From an uncultured Eubacteriales bacterium (GTDB lineage: Bacteria > Bacillota > Clostridia > Oscillospirales > CAG-272), in the NCBI GenBank assembly GCA_905187695.1, contig CAJJIY010000003.1, positions 1 through 64,000 on the forward strand: a stretch of 64,000 nucleotides of DNA, in the 5' to 3' direction. Both the position numbers and the translations under genes were made by a program. The first letter of the stretch is position 1, and the number at the start of each line of letters is the position of its first letter. The notes below the pieces were generated by a model, which was not told the DNA's origin, ran no database searches, and worked only from the letters and a program-made list of their open reading frames with translations. Positions 52,968 to 61,340 of the stretch are shown in pieces.

Positions 52968-54155
52968 TCAATCAATATTGCCCATCAAATTCACGCAATC
53001 GATGATTGCTTTACCACAAAAATCGAGATTACCATATGCCGTATGCCTTTGAGCTATGATTATAATATCACTATTTTGTATTACCACATTGACATCCATA
53101 TTAGGAATATCTGAAATCATGTTCAGCGGAGAATTCACCTCATTAGCTAAAATACGATAGCCTTGATGTTGCAAATATTTGCATAGTGTGATACCACTAC
53201 TTTCTCTGCAATCCTCGCAGTTAGCTTTATAGCTAAGACCTAAAACGCCAATTATCTTCGAACTGTCTTCGCCAATCATCTGAATTGCTTTTTTGGCGAT
53301 ATAAATGGGTTTATAGTTATTGGCATCACGAGATGCCTTGATAAGAGAGGCATCGTCTCCAAATCTTTCAATTAAAAAATATGGGTCTACAGCTATGCAA
53401 TGACCGCCGACCCCACTTCCCGGTTGGAGAAGATTGCATCTTGGATGACGGTTAGCTATTTCAATCACTCGAAATGGATCAACGCCTTCTCGATCACACA
53501 TGATGGAAAGTTGGTTGACAAATGCAAGTTCGACATCTCGATGAGCATTTTGAGTAAGCTTAACAAATTCTGCCGTTGAAATATCTGTTAATTCTTTTCT
53601 GCCAGTGTTAATAAAATCATATATTTCCTTCGCTTTTTGAGCTGCAATTGGCGTCTTGCCTCCAAGAACGCGCGAGTTCGTTGCAATTTCGTGGAATATA
53701 TTGCCCGGTAAAATAGATTCGGGGCAATAGCAATATAAAAAATCAACGCTTTCAGGCACCAAACATCTTAAAAGCTTGTAAAAGTTTTTGTTTGAGCCTA
53801 TCGGAACTGTGGATTCCAAAATCACAAGATCTCCGTTTTTGATATGAGGCGCGAGTTCTGTCAGTGCCTTTTCCACAAAAGAATTGTCGGAAGAATAATC
53901 TGGATTTACGGGAGTTTGAACGGTGACGATGTATGTATCAGAATCAGTTATACTATCGGATACGAACAGTGTTTTTCCGAGAACATCATCAAGCGTTGCA
54001 TCAAGTTCCGGCTCGGTATATGAATACTTCTTTTGCGTTAAAGTGTTAATCAATGATGGATTTTTATCTACACCAAATACTGTTACACCCGACTTGGCAA
54101 ATGCACAAGCAACGGGCAAACCAACATAGCCAAGACCTATTACGGATATATTCAT
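52968..54155 (-). CDS. wecC: UDP-N-acetyl-D-mannosamine dehydrogenase
   Basis: A 395-residue NAD-dependent dehydrogenase that oxidises UDP-ManNAc twice to UDP-ManNAcA. The Rossmann loop is GLGYVGLPVACAFAKSG (residues 7-23), and the catalytic cysteine lies in GSGVGGHCIAVDPYF, the WecC form rather than that of UDP-glucose dehydrogenase. Lys in GLSYKANCEDCRESS is conserved. Last gene of the nine-gene minus-strand operon, overlapping wecB as ATGA, so donor sugar and transferases are made together. Confidence 0.93.
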   Translation of the reverse strand: MNISVIGLGYVGLPVACAFAKSGVTVFGVDKNPSLINTLTQKKYSYTEPELDATLDDVLGKTLFVSDSITDSDTYIVTVQTPVNPDYSSDNSFVEKALTELAPHIKNGDLVILESTVPIGSNKNFYKLLRCLVPESVDFLYCYCPESILPGNIFHEIATNSRVLGGKTPIAAQKAKEIYDFINTGRKELTDISTAEFVKLTQNAHRDVELAFVNQLSIMCDREGVDPFRVIEIANRHPRCNLLQPGSGVGGHCIAVDPYFLIERFGDDASLIKASRDANNYKPIYIAKKAIQMIGEDSSKIIGVLGLSYKANCEDCRESSGITLCKYLQHQGYRILANEVNSPLNMISDIPNMDVNVVIQNSDIIIIAQRHTAYGNLDFCGKAIIDCVNLMGNID

Positions 54156-55204
54156 GATTCACCTTCTTTCAAAATTACTTGCACGATTTGCTGCGCCGCA
54201 TCTCCCTTGCCGTAATAATCAACATCCATATGTGTGGTTTGACGGCTTAGAAGTGATTTGAATTTACAGCAAAACTCTTCCGTCGGAGAAACAAGCTCCA
54301 TAAAATCAAAGTTCGCTTTCCGTTCACTGACTTTACGAACTATCAACAGCTTTTTGGCGTTCAAAATACACTCTTCCTGGACTCCGCCGCTATCGGATAT
54401 AACAATCTCAGATGCAAGAAGCTGCTTGTAAAATTCATCCGAAGGAAGCGGGTTGCAAAGAACAACATTTGCGATACTGCCGAGGTATTTTTGTGCAAGC
54501 TTAGTTATAACTGGGTTAGGATGTACTGGGAAAAGCCAATTGTAATCAGGATAGTCCTTCGCAAGCTCGGAGATCTGACCTAAGATTTTTTTGAGGTACG
54601 GAAGGTTCTCTCGCCTATGTAAAGTAATCAAAACCTGCTTCTTAACAGTGGATACAAAAGGTTTGTTTTGTGTTCTATAATCAACAAATGTGTTTCCCAC
54701 AACGTGAATACCGTTATCGGAAAAACCTTCTGCTAACAAATTGCGTTTTTCGTCTTCTGATGGACAAAAATGCAATGACGTCATCACAGATATCATACGG
54801 CGAAAGCTTTCTTCAGGATAAGGATTGCTTAAATCATATGTACGCATTCCGGCTTCAACGTGATAGACGGGAATTTGCCTCATGAATCCATATTCCGCTC
54901 CTGCCAAAGCACTTAATGTATCGCCTTGAACAATCACGGCAAAATAGATGTTTTTTCCAAGAGCTGTATTCATTTGACTGAGCATCGCCGCTTTAGTATC
55001 TATCAAATCTTTGTATTGGCCACAGATGCACAATCTGTAATCAGGCTTAATATCTTCTGTGGTGAGCAGATCGTCGAGGATTGCATCGTGCTGATTTGTG
55101 TTCAACAAATCATAGGGTATATTGTGATGCTTTAATTCCCTCATAACAGGGATCAATTTAATTGCTTCTGGACGCGTACCGAAAACAACGAGTATTTTGT
55201 TCAT
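54152..55204 (-). CDS. wecB: UDP-N-acetylglucosamine 2-epimerase
   Basis: A 350-residue non-hydrolysing epimerase making UDP-ManNAc from UDP-GlcNAc. The family start VVFGTRPEAIKLIPVMREL is at residues 6-24; VQGDTLSALAGAEYG, HVEAGMRTYDLSNPYPEE and ISDSGGVQEE follow. It feeds WecC directly. Slightly shorter than the usual 370 residues but complete at both ends. Overlaps the neighbouring glycosyltransferase by 4 bases. Confidence 0.93.
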   Translation of the reverse strand: MNKILVVFGTRPEAIKLIPVMRELKHHNIPYDLLNTNQHDAILDDLLTTEDIKPDYRLCICGQYKDLIDTKAAMLSQMNTALGKNIYFAVIVQGDTLSALAGAEYGFMRQIPVYHVEAGMRTYDLSNPYPEESFRRMISVMTSLHFCPSEDEKRNLLAEGFSDNGIHVVGNTFVDYRTQNKPFVSTVKKQVLITLHRRENLPYLKKILGQISELAKDYPDYNWLFPVHPNPVITKLAQKYLGSIANVVLCNPLPSDEFYKQLLASEIVISDSGGVQEECILNAKKLLIVRKVSERKANFDFMELVSPTEEFCCKFKSLLSRQTTHMDVDYYGKGDAAQQIVQVILKEGES

Positions 55205-56328
55205 AGTAATTCCCTAATAAGTCTTTTTTGCTCGTGTGCCTCGGATAAGTAATCGACACTTCGAATTGCTTTTCTTGCTTGCACACTATAATAATCATGG
55301 GCTGTACAAAGCTCTATTAACTTTGATAAAAACGCTTCATGGTTTAAAACAAAGCTGATACCTTCGCCATCCGTTACATACTGCTTTACACATTCGAGAT
55401 GATCAAAAACAACAGTAGGAAGGCCACCTGCCATTCCTTCAAAAATACCTCTGCCATACGTTTCCCAATTGGAAACAGAAATATTGATATGTGCTCTGGC
55501 TATGAGTGCGGCAAGTTCTTTTTGCGGTAGAACACCGTGAAAAATTACTTTTTCGGATAATCCGTTAGCTGTAATATAAGTATGGCAGTCCGAAAGAACA
55601 GAATCATTTTGATAGCTACCGGCAAGATGTAATCGTACGTCTATTGCGTGTTCAGATAACTCCTTAAGCAAAACAATAGCTTCTTTCGTGTTCTTTTGCT
55701 CCTTAATGGATGCAATATAAAGTAATTCGATTGGAAAATGTGTTTGTTTTACGACAGGCTTAATATAAGATGAATAACCCCTTGGAATAACCTTGATCTT
55801 GTTTTCATCAATTCCAAAAACACGAATCATATCCTGTTTTTCCGAATCACTCGGAGTTAAGATCTTGCCTGCGGAACAAAGAGCGCTGCACTCTTCTGCT
55901 ATGTATTCATCAGGAGGATATTCTCCCGAGCGCTTATACGATGGAGAAAGATACATTGGAAACAGAACAATCTTGCTTCTTTCTTCTGCCGACAACCGTT
56001 CGATTCCAAAGGCTTTGCTGCAATGAGTTATAATAACCGTGTCATATGCAGCAATCTCTTTTCTCAGGCGTGAAAATAACTGCTCCTTGTTTGCGAGTCT
56101 GCGAGCAAACTTGTCGCTTAAATGATGCTCGTATGTTTCAAAAGAAACCTTTCGAACGCCCTCGATGACTTCAAATCCCTTGCGAGGTGTTCGGGTGAAA
56201 ATAACATCTAAAATACAGTTGTATTTTAATGCCTGAATTAAGCTATATATTAAAATGCTTCCGCCGTCGGTATCATCACCAAAGCTTGGGAATTTACCCG
56301 TAAAAAGCAGTACCTTTTTTAATTCCAT
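55201..56328 (-). CDS. Glycosyltransferase family 4
   Basis: A 375-residue GT-B fold transferase. N-terminal acceptor half (LLFTGKFPSFGDDTDGGSIL) and C-terminal nucleotide-sugar half with IASIKEQKNTKEAIVLLKEL, VIFHGVLPQKELAALIARA and the donor-site GIFEGMAGGLPTVVFDHLEC (E-x7-E-like arrangement is partly changed). Donor may be UDP-ManNAcA made by the next two genes; that is inference from position. Confidence 0.82.
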   Translation of the reverse strand: MELKKVLLFTGKFPSFGDDTDGGSILIYSLIQALKYNCILDVIFTRTPRKGFEVIEGVRKVSFETYEHHLSDKFARRLANKEQLFSRLRKEIAAYDTVIITHCSKAFGIERLSAEERSKIVLFPMYLSPSYKRSGEYPPDEYIAEECSALCSAGKILTPSDSEKQDMIRVFGIDENKIKVIPRGYSSYIKPVVKQTHFPIELLYIASIKEQKNTKEAIVLLKELSEHAIDVRLHLAGSYQNDSVLSDCHTYITANGLSEKVIFHGVLPQKELAALIARAHINISVSNWETYGRGIFEGMAGGLPTVVFDHLECVKQYVTDGEGISFVLNHEAFLSKLIELCTAHDYYSVQARKAIRSVDYLSEAHEQKRLIRELL

Positions 56329-57413
56329 AACAAAATATATTCCTCAAAAATTCGATCGAAAGAATACATAGTGATGTATTTTTCCGTATTTTGAATCAAA
56401 AGTTGTTTTTTGTTCAGCAGAGTATCAACAGCAACTGCCATCTCTTCTTCCGTATTAACGAGTGCGCCGTTCTCAGCACCGATATATTCGCTGACAGCTC
56501 CGCAATTTGTAACAACTACAGGAACACCCGAACAGATAGATTCGAGCAGACTTCTTCCCATGCCTTCCGTGTGTATATAGCTTCCGCCCGGCACAGCCTT
56601 TTCGAGATCTGTGCTTGCCTGTGCATAAACATCCGCCGCCGCAATCAAAGCAACCGCATCCTTTTGCGCAAGATTGCCGAGAAAACGAATAGAATAAGGT
56701 TGGCTGTTAGCAAGCTCCTTCATCTCTGCTTCAAGCGGTCCATCACCTGCCAAAAGCAAAGTTACCGTGGCATTACATTTTGCGAGAGAGCGAATCAAAA
56801 AATCAGTTCTTTTATATGGAACAAATCTTGCGCAGCTGACACACAAATAGTCGGACGGTCCAATGCCATATTGTTTGCGAGTATCAGAGCGTTTTGCAAT
56901 CGCTTCACGAATTGTGTAAGGATCAATTCCACCAGCCACATGACGAAGAATAGATTGTTTGATGCCGAACTCAAGCAGCCTCCTGTCGGTAAAGTCACTA
57001 TTGGTAATTAGATAATCAATTGTGTTGTTGATTGCTTCACGCCAATACGCTTTCCTTTCGGCATAAACGGGTATATCAATGGTAAGCGGTGATTGAATAA
57101 TCTCGTTACCGCCTGTGCGATAGGTCATTATGGCCGAGGGGAGCAATTCCCGAATGCGGTGCAATTTCTCAATCCAACGACCGCTATTAAAGAACAATAC
57201 AGTTTTGTCGTTCTTGAATTTTGGTAAAAAGTCTTCAAGAGTAATATGTTTGATATATTGATAATCGGTATTTAACAAGATGTCTTTCCCATCAAGACGA
57301 GAAATGATATGTAATTCGTATTTGTTCTTGAAATACTGTGCGAAATAATGCGCGTGTGTTTCCATACCGCCTATTAACGGTGGAAGCCTGTCCGCAAAAA
57401 GGATTATTTTCAT
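56319..57413 (-). CDS. Glycosyltransferase family 4 (second)
   Basis: A 364-residue GT4 transferase starting MKIILFADRLPPLIGGMETH, a clear GT4 N-terminus. The donor half has CVSCARFVPYKRTDFLIRSL, LLLAGDGPLEAEMKELAN, and the E-x7-E-type motif EGMGRSLLESICSGVPVVVT. ATG 57413 follows GGAGATATT and overlaps the HAD stop as ATGA. With the previous gene it would add two sugars in sequence; acceptor unknown. Confidence 0.87.
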   Translation of the reverse strand: MKIILFADRLPPLIGGMETHAHYFAQYFKNKYELHIISRLDGKDILLNTDYQYIKHITLEDFLPKFKNDKTVLFFNSGRWIEKLHRIRELLPSAIMTYRTGGNEIIQSPLTIDIPVYAERKAYWREAINNTIDYLITNSDFTDRRLLEFGIKQSILRHVAGGIDPYTIREAIAKRSDTRKQYGIGPSDYLCVSCARFVPYKRTDFLIRSLAKCNATVTLLLAGDGPLEAEMKELANSQPYSIRFLGNLAQKDAVALIAAADVYAQASTDLEKAVPGGSYIHTEGMGRSLLESICSGVPVVVTNCGAVSEYIGAENGALVNTEEEMAVAVDTLLNKKQLLIQNTEKYITMYSFDRIFEEYILLWN

Positions 57414-58084
57414 AATATCTCCAATTTTCTGAGTGCTACAGAGATTCCGTCCTCTCCGGCAGTCGTTGTAGTGATTGTGGCAACGGCGCAAACCTCTTTG
57501 GGCGCGCCTCCCATTGCTACGGAAATATCGGCACTCTTGAGCATCTCTATATCGTTATATCCATCGCCAAAAGCGATTATGTTTTTTGTGGAAATACCCA
57601 ATTCGCGGCATACGATACCAAGTCCGTTGGGTTTAGTAATATTTTTAGGTGTAATGTCTATGTTGCCGCTTTGCTCCCATATATACGATTGGTATGCATC
57701 GTTAACAACAAATCGCTCCTTCGCACAAGGCAACTCCAAAGCATAAATTGTTCCGTCATAAGAATAATCAACCACAGAAACACCGCACGTCTTTGCTTGA
57801 TGCTTAATATCTGCGACTATATTTGGGTGGAGAGGTTGCGAAAATACGACACAATCTCCTATTTTTACGAGTCCGCCATTCATTAAAACGAGAAAGTCAA
57901 ATTGAAATTGAGCGAGAATCGGCGCAAGCATTTCCTCGGTACGCAATGTGGAAAGCCCGAGAATATAACCTTTTTCTCTCAATGCGTTCAAATCGGAAAG
58001 GACTTGATTCGAAATGAAAATACCGCGCTTTGTTTCAATCAATGTGTTTCCTACGTCAAATACGATTAGCTTTTTGTTTCTCAT
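57410..58084 (-). CDS. HAD-superfamily phosphatase, Cof-type (subclass IIB)
   Basis: A 224-residue hydrolase. Motif I is VFDVGNTLIET (residues 8-18, the nucleophile being the first Asp, the second Asp of the usual DxD is replaced by Gly-Asn), motif III/IV is AFGDGYNDIEMLKSADISVA. Cof-type enzymes act on sugar phosphates or nucleotides. The loss of the usual second Asp in motif I (DVGNT) may change activity from hydrolysis. Overlaps the deacetylase gene by 29 bases. Confidence 0.78.
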   Translation of the reverse strand: MRNKKLIVFDVGNTLIETKRGIFISNQVLSDLNALREKGYILGLSTLRTEEMLAPILAQFQFDFLVLMNGGLVKIGDCVVFSQPLHPNIVADIKHQAKTCGVSVVDYSYDGTIYALELPCAKERFVVNDAYQSYIWEQSGNIDITPKNITKPNGLGIVCRELGISTKNIIAFGDGYNDIEMLKSADISVAMGGAPKEVCAVATITTTTAGEDGISVALRKLEIL

Positions 58085-58787
58085 AGTACTGCTTCAAATT
58101 CAAAAATTCAATGTTGTTTTTATTTGCGTATGAGATAAGCTCTCCGAGAAAATCCGCCACACCATATGCATTGTTACGTAACTTACGAGCGTCTTCTGCA
58201 GAAAGCATACTGTATCGGGTTGCCGACATAGAATCCTTCAAACGGCGTATTGTTGAAAAATCACAGGAATTTAATACAAGGTGAATTGGATGAAAATTAA
58301 ACACATAGACAGCATCTCTATGCATCCTTTTCAAAATATCGTCAAGCCTTGGTACTCCGTGATACTTTAAATATCCTCCGTCTTCAAAGAAAATAGGTAT
58401 CTGCAAAATACCGCATCTATCCCAAAATGGAGCAATGCTTACAAGATCTGTGCAAATATTTGATGCATAGGAAAAGCCACGATTGGCGAATTCCTCCTCA
58501 ATGTCGTTAGAAGAATAATATTTATGGCATCTGAATCCAACGGCATCCCCGTAAAATTGTTCAATGGTGGAAAAAACCTCGCTCATGGAACCACCATGCG
58601 TGCTTTGAGCGCAAAAATTAGGGTGAGGTTCAGTCTCCCACCAAGTATTCTCGCACACTGCTTTATCAAGATATTCCGACCTTCCCGTCATGAAAATTGT
58701 AAGGGGGAGTTCTTTTAACGGACGGTATGCAATATCCAAAAAATCATCACTGACAAAATCCACATCCGAGGTTAAAATAAAAGTCAT
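58056..58787 (-). CDS. Polysaccharide deacetylase-like protein, WbmS type
   Basis: A 243-residue protein resembling the WbmS branch of carbohydrate esterase 4. It starts with a metal-site-like LTSDVDFVSDD (Asp pair), followed by EPHPNFCAQS (His), VGFRCHKYYSS (Arg-His), and a C-terminal FNFHPIHLVLNS (His). WbmS-like proteins occur in surface polysaccharide loci. It may N-deacetylate the product of the neighbouring GTs or a sugar-nucleotide. Overlaps the radical SAM gene as ATGA. Confidence 0.72.
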   Translation of the reverse strand: MTFILTSDVDFVSDDFLDIAYRPLKELPLTIFMTGRSEYLDKAVCENTWWETEPHPNFCAQSTHGGSMSEVFSTIEQFYGDAVGFRCHKYYSSNDIEEEFANRGFSYASNICTDLVSIAPFWDRCGILQIPIFFEDGGYLKYHGVPRLDDILKRMHRDAVYVFNFHPIHLVLNSCDFSTIRRLKDSMSATRYSMLSAEDARKLRNNAYGVADFLGELISYANKNNIEFLNLKQYYEKQKANRI

Positions 58788-59695
58788 ACAGTGCCTCCGA
58801 TGGAATGATATTTATCAATCATAGCACGGTCTATTGCGCATTTTTCGGCAAGCTCGTCCCAACCGCAGTAATTGGTTAAAATATCGCTAAGATGCCTTGT
58901 GCGCACACCGTTTTCGATAGTGAAATATTCTATTTTGCCGCTGTGAAGAAGATTAAACATTGTGTCTGTCATTAGCTTGTTATCTTTGAAGGAAAGTTCA
59001 ATATCAGTATCCGACAATGCTATGCGAATTTTGTCAGCAATAGCAAAATACTTGTCATCTTCAATGGCATAAACCAAATCCTTTTCAGGTTGACCGTAAG
59101 TCATATATTGATAGAACTTCCATCTTGACACACGGAATTCCTTGCAGCTTGCGATGTACTCGGCAAGCGGAACAAGACTGTCATAATTCACGGGAGTGAT
59201 TACGCTGTGCAACTTAAGATCAAAGCCTTTAGCAGTGAAATCCGCAAAGCGTTCGCGGAAACGGGAAACATAGTCGCGATACGGCCCCGTATTTCTTCCA
59301 ATTTTACTTAGCACCGTCTCGTCAAGTGAATCGAGCGTAATGGTAATTCTATCAACAACGCCAACCAATTGCTCGGTAATATCAGGTGTCAGATTTACAG
59401 CATTTGAAAGCAACTCAACGCGAAGGTTATCTTCCTTGCTCTCGGATTTGAATTGTCGCAAATGACGGATAAGCTCCAAAAAATTCGTATTCTTAACTCC
59501 CCCAAGAACGGTGGGCTCTCCACCCGATATTGTGAGCTTTCTTACATGAAATTTCTCATAAAGATGCGTTACAAGCTCTTTAATCTTTTTCACAGGAAGC
59601 TCGGATGCAATCGATTCAGGTGTCGTATCACGGAAGCAATAGCCGCAATTCAAGATGCATCTCGGAGTTGTCATATAATAGATGGAATAATACAT
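58784..59695 (-). CDS. Radical SAM protein with viperin-like sequence features
   Basis: A 303-residue radical SAM enzyme: cluster cysteines 13, 17 and 20 (CxxxCxxC) and SGGEP at 57-61. Several positions recall viperins: DSLDE (122-126), IGR (132-134), Lys161 within KLHSVI (161-166), Asn170, and RWKFYQ (191-196, like the RWKVFQ of viperin). Viperins convert nucleoside triphosphates to 3'-deoxy-3',4'-didehydro forms. However, the gene sits in a glycosyl operon with phosphatases and no nucleotide kinase, so a sugar or sugar-nucleotide substrate is equally possible. No SPASM cysteines are seen. I am sure of radical SAM, much less of the viperin link. Confidence 0.75.
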   Translation of the reverse strand: MYYSIYYMTTPRCILNCGYCFRDTTPESIASELPVKKIKELVTHLYEKFHVRKLTISGGEPTVLGGVKNTNFLELIRHLRQFKSESKEDNLRVELLSNAVNLTPDITEQLVGVVDRITITLDSLDETVLSKIGRNTGPYRDYVSRFRERFADFTAKGFDLKLHSVITPVNYDSLVPLAEYIASCKEFRVSRWKFYQYMTYGQPEKDLVYAIEDDKYFAIADKIRIALSDTDIELSFKDNKLMTDTMFNLLHSGKIEYFTIENGVRTRHLSDILTNYCGWDELAEKCAIDRAMIDKYHSIGGTV

Positions 59696-59703
59696 TTTTA
59701 CCT

Positions 59704-60273
59704 CTAATCCTCGATATACAAGTCACAGATCTCACGCATCTGTGCCTTTCTTTCTTCTGTGTGATGATCATTAACGCCGATCACAGTTGCATTCGCCAAT
59801 TTAGCCGCGATGCAATGTTTATAATTGTCGTCTATTAACAAAAGCAAAGGTTGTGAGTAATAAGCCTCATCCTTTCGCTCGTCACCGACAGTAATGATCT
59901 CATCAAAAATATTGATGTTATAATGTGAAAGCCACTGCCGAACAAGCTCACTTGGTTCTCGGGTGATAATAGTTATTTTACTACCGATAGGCAAAGAGCG
60001 AACAGTTGACAATACGAGTTCTTTTGGAGCATGCTTGACGTATGCGAGTTTAGCACACTCTAACAGTTCGTTAGCGCATTCTCCAAGTTGGGAGTTGATA
60101 AGTCCTTGCCATTCTGCAAAGGTACATTTATCGAATGAATCAATTGTTGATACAGAGGGCTGCTGTTTTTTTCGTTCACACAAAAGCAGATATGCCTCTA
60201 TCCAACAACCATTGGAGTCTATGAGCGTGCCGTCGAAATCGACAAGCGTTGTTTTTATGTGTGTTGATATCAT
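59704..60273 (-). CDS. HAD-superfamily phosphatase (class I type)
   Basis: A 189-residue hydrolase with motif I VDFDGTLIDSNG (residues 11-22), a helical cap of about 65 residues, motif II IITREPS (Thr) and a C-terminal acidic motif LLLIDDNYKHC. All catalytic positions for phosphomonoester hydrolysis appear present. In this operon it may dephosphorylate a sugar or nucleotide intermediate. Its ATG overlaps the Smr-like gene; the radical SAM gene starts 8 bases after it. Confidence 0.82.
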   Translation of the reverse strand: MISTHIKTTLVDFDGTLIDSNGCWIEAYLLLCERKKQQPSVSTIDSFDKCTFAEWQGLINSQLGECANELLECAKLAYVKHAPKELVLSTVRSLPIGSKITIITREPSELVRQWLSHYNINIFDEIITVGDERKDEAYYSQPLLLLIDDNYKHCIAAKLANATVIGVNDHHTEERKAQMREICDLYIED

Positions 60274-60605
60274 AATTCAACCACCGTAACACCGTTATTG
60301 CACACACGCATGAGCTGTTCAAGCTCTTGATACTTGTTTTTTAACTCCAAAGCCTTGAAATTAAAGAGAGTAAAGTCCTCACCAAAGATTACGGTCTTGA
60401 CCTTGCCGTTCCGCTCCTGTGCTTTCAACCATTGACGGGCTTTTTCGCATATAGCACCGCCTTTTCCGGTGCTTCCGTAGCCATGTATAATTAACACGCA
60501 CTGACACTTGTCTCGTTTAAGCTTCACAATAGAATCTTGTAAATATCTCATAGCATCCGCAACCAAAGGCATATCTTGCTTAATATTGATTTCAGTATAT
60601 TTCAT
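60270..60605 (-). CDS. Smr-like small protein
   Basis: A 111-residue protein with the core of an Smr fold: an ADAMRYLQD helix, VLIIHGYGSTGKGGAICE (the HGxG turn) and KVKTVIFGED. The N-terminal LDLHG word of typical Smr domains is changed to INIKQD, so nuclease activity is doubtful. It is the first gene of the nine-gene operon. ATG 60605 is chosen over an upstream start because GGAGG lies 6 bases before it. Confidence 0.65.
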   Translation of the reverse strand: MKYTEINIKQDMPLVADAMRYLQDSIVKLKRDKCQCVLIIHGYGSTGKGGAICEKARQWLKAQERNGKVKTVIFGEDFTLFNFKALELKNKYQELEQLMRVCNNGVTVVEL

Positions 60606-60656
60606 AATATCCTCCGCCAAATCGTATTTGCTTCGGGATACAAATATCCATTAAAA

Positions 60657-60685
60657 ATTATATCACAAAATTATTAACAAATCAA
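60657..60685 (-). promoter_or_regulatory. Promoter of the nine-gene glycosyl operon
   Basis: TTGATT (60680-60685) and TATAAT (60657-60662) on the minus strand with 17-base spacing, about 45 bases before the first start codon. It is back to back with the promoter at 60701; the two -35 boxes are only 15 bases apart. Confidence 0.78.
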
Positions 60686-60700
60686 TGTATTTCACAATAC

Positions 60701-60729
60701 TTGACAAATTTTGCAAAAGGTGCTATAAT
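60701..60729 (+). promoter_or_regulatory. Perfect consensus promoter of the structured RNA
   Basis: TTGACA (60701-60706), 17 bases, TATAAT (60724-60729) on the plus strand. Predicted start near 60736. Confidence 0.88.
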
Positions 60730-60735
60730 AATCGG

Positions 60736-60917
60736 CGAGCCATTTGAAGCATCCTTGGCAACAGGGATAGCACGGTGCGTTTTAACGCAGCGCATCGAGC
60801 CATTCGGATGGTGAAATTGAATATTTTCATAAAATCAGATGACCGCTAAAAGCGGTAAAGTAGGTCAATGCGGGGATCTTTGACCGAAACTGTATGTCTC
60901 TTAAACAGAGGTTTTTG
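60736..60917 (+). ncRNA. Candidate structured small RNA or leader
   Basis: No open frame begins between the promoter and about 60917. The stretch folds by eye into consecutive hairpins: ATCC/GGAT near 60751-60768; TGCGT/ACGCA (60776-60789); CCAT-TCGG-ATGG (60800-60811); ACCGCT/AGCGGT (60842-60856); GGTCAA/TTGACC (60863-60885); and CTCT/AGAG followed by GTTTTTGT near 60897-60917, which could be a weak terminator. It precedes a small HTH gene by 30 bases. I cannot match it to a known riboswitch; it may be an independent RNA or a regulated leader. Confidence 0.5.
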
Positions 60918-60949
60918 TAAAATGTATGAAGAAAGAAATGAGGTACATT

Positions 60950-61273
60950 ATGACACAAAACCGCACCGATTTAGGAAAAGTTGTAGGGGCAAATTTAAGG
61001 CGTCTGATTAAAGGGTCAGCGTACCGTACGCAAGCGGAATTTGCCTATGCATTCGGCGTCGACGAGCGAACCGTCAGAAGATGGGTGAGCAGTGGGATCG
61101 AAAAGGTCTACATCATCGACGAAATCGCGCACTTCTTTAAGATAGACCGCATGAACCTCCTCTCAGAACGAGAGGAGGTTTCTCCTTTTTATAGGACAAA
61201 ACGTGTCCTAACACTTTCTCATAATATCTGCTATAATGTTATTCGTCAAAGGCGTTCATTGAAAATAGAATAG
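60950..61273 (+). CDS. Small helix-turn-helix DNA-binding protein
   Basis: 107 residues from ATG 60950 (GAGG 6 bases upstream). Residues about 8-62 form a lambda-repressor-like HTH (LGKVVGANLRRLIKGS, then YRTQAEFAYAFGVDERTVRR). The next residues IDEIAHFFKIDRMNLLS are typical for phage and mobile-element regulators. A perfect terminator-like hairpin lies inside the frame at 61154-61180, so the C-terminal about 35 residues may be rarely made. It could regulate the divergent promoters upstream. Confidence 0.75.
   Translation: MTQNRTDLGKVVGANLRRLIKGSAYRTQAEFAYAFGVDERTVRRWVSSGIEKVYIIDEIAHFFKIDRMNLLSEREEVSPFYRTKRVLTLSHNICYNVIRQRRSLKIE
61154..61190 (+). terminator. Terminator-like hairpin inside the HTH gene
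   Basis: An 11-bp perfect stem AACCTCCTCTC/GAGAGGAGGTT (61154-61164 with 61170-61180) followed by TCTCCTTTTTAT. It lies in the coding frame after the HTH domain. The stem also sequesters an AGGAGG-like sequence. Confidence 0.6.
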
Positions 61274-61340
61274 TCGAAGGAGGAGCGTGGAATCGACGGA
61301 TTCCTTTGACAAAATGTATTATGAGAAAGGAAAAAGATGT

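Noticed and set aside
60736..60917. Retron or HEARO-type RNA
   Set aside because: No reverse transcriptase or IscB-like gene is nearby, and the fold does not match what I recall of either class.
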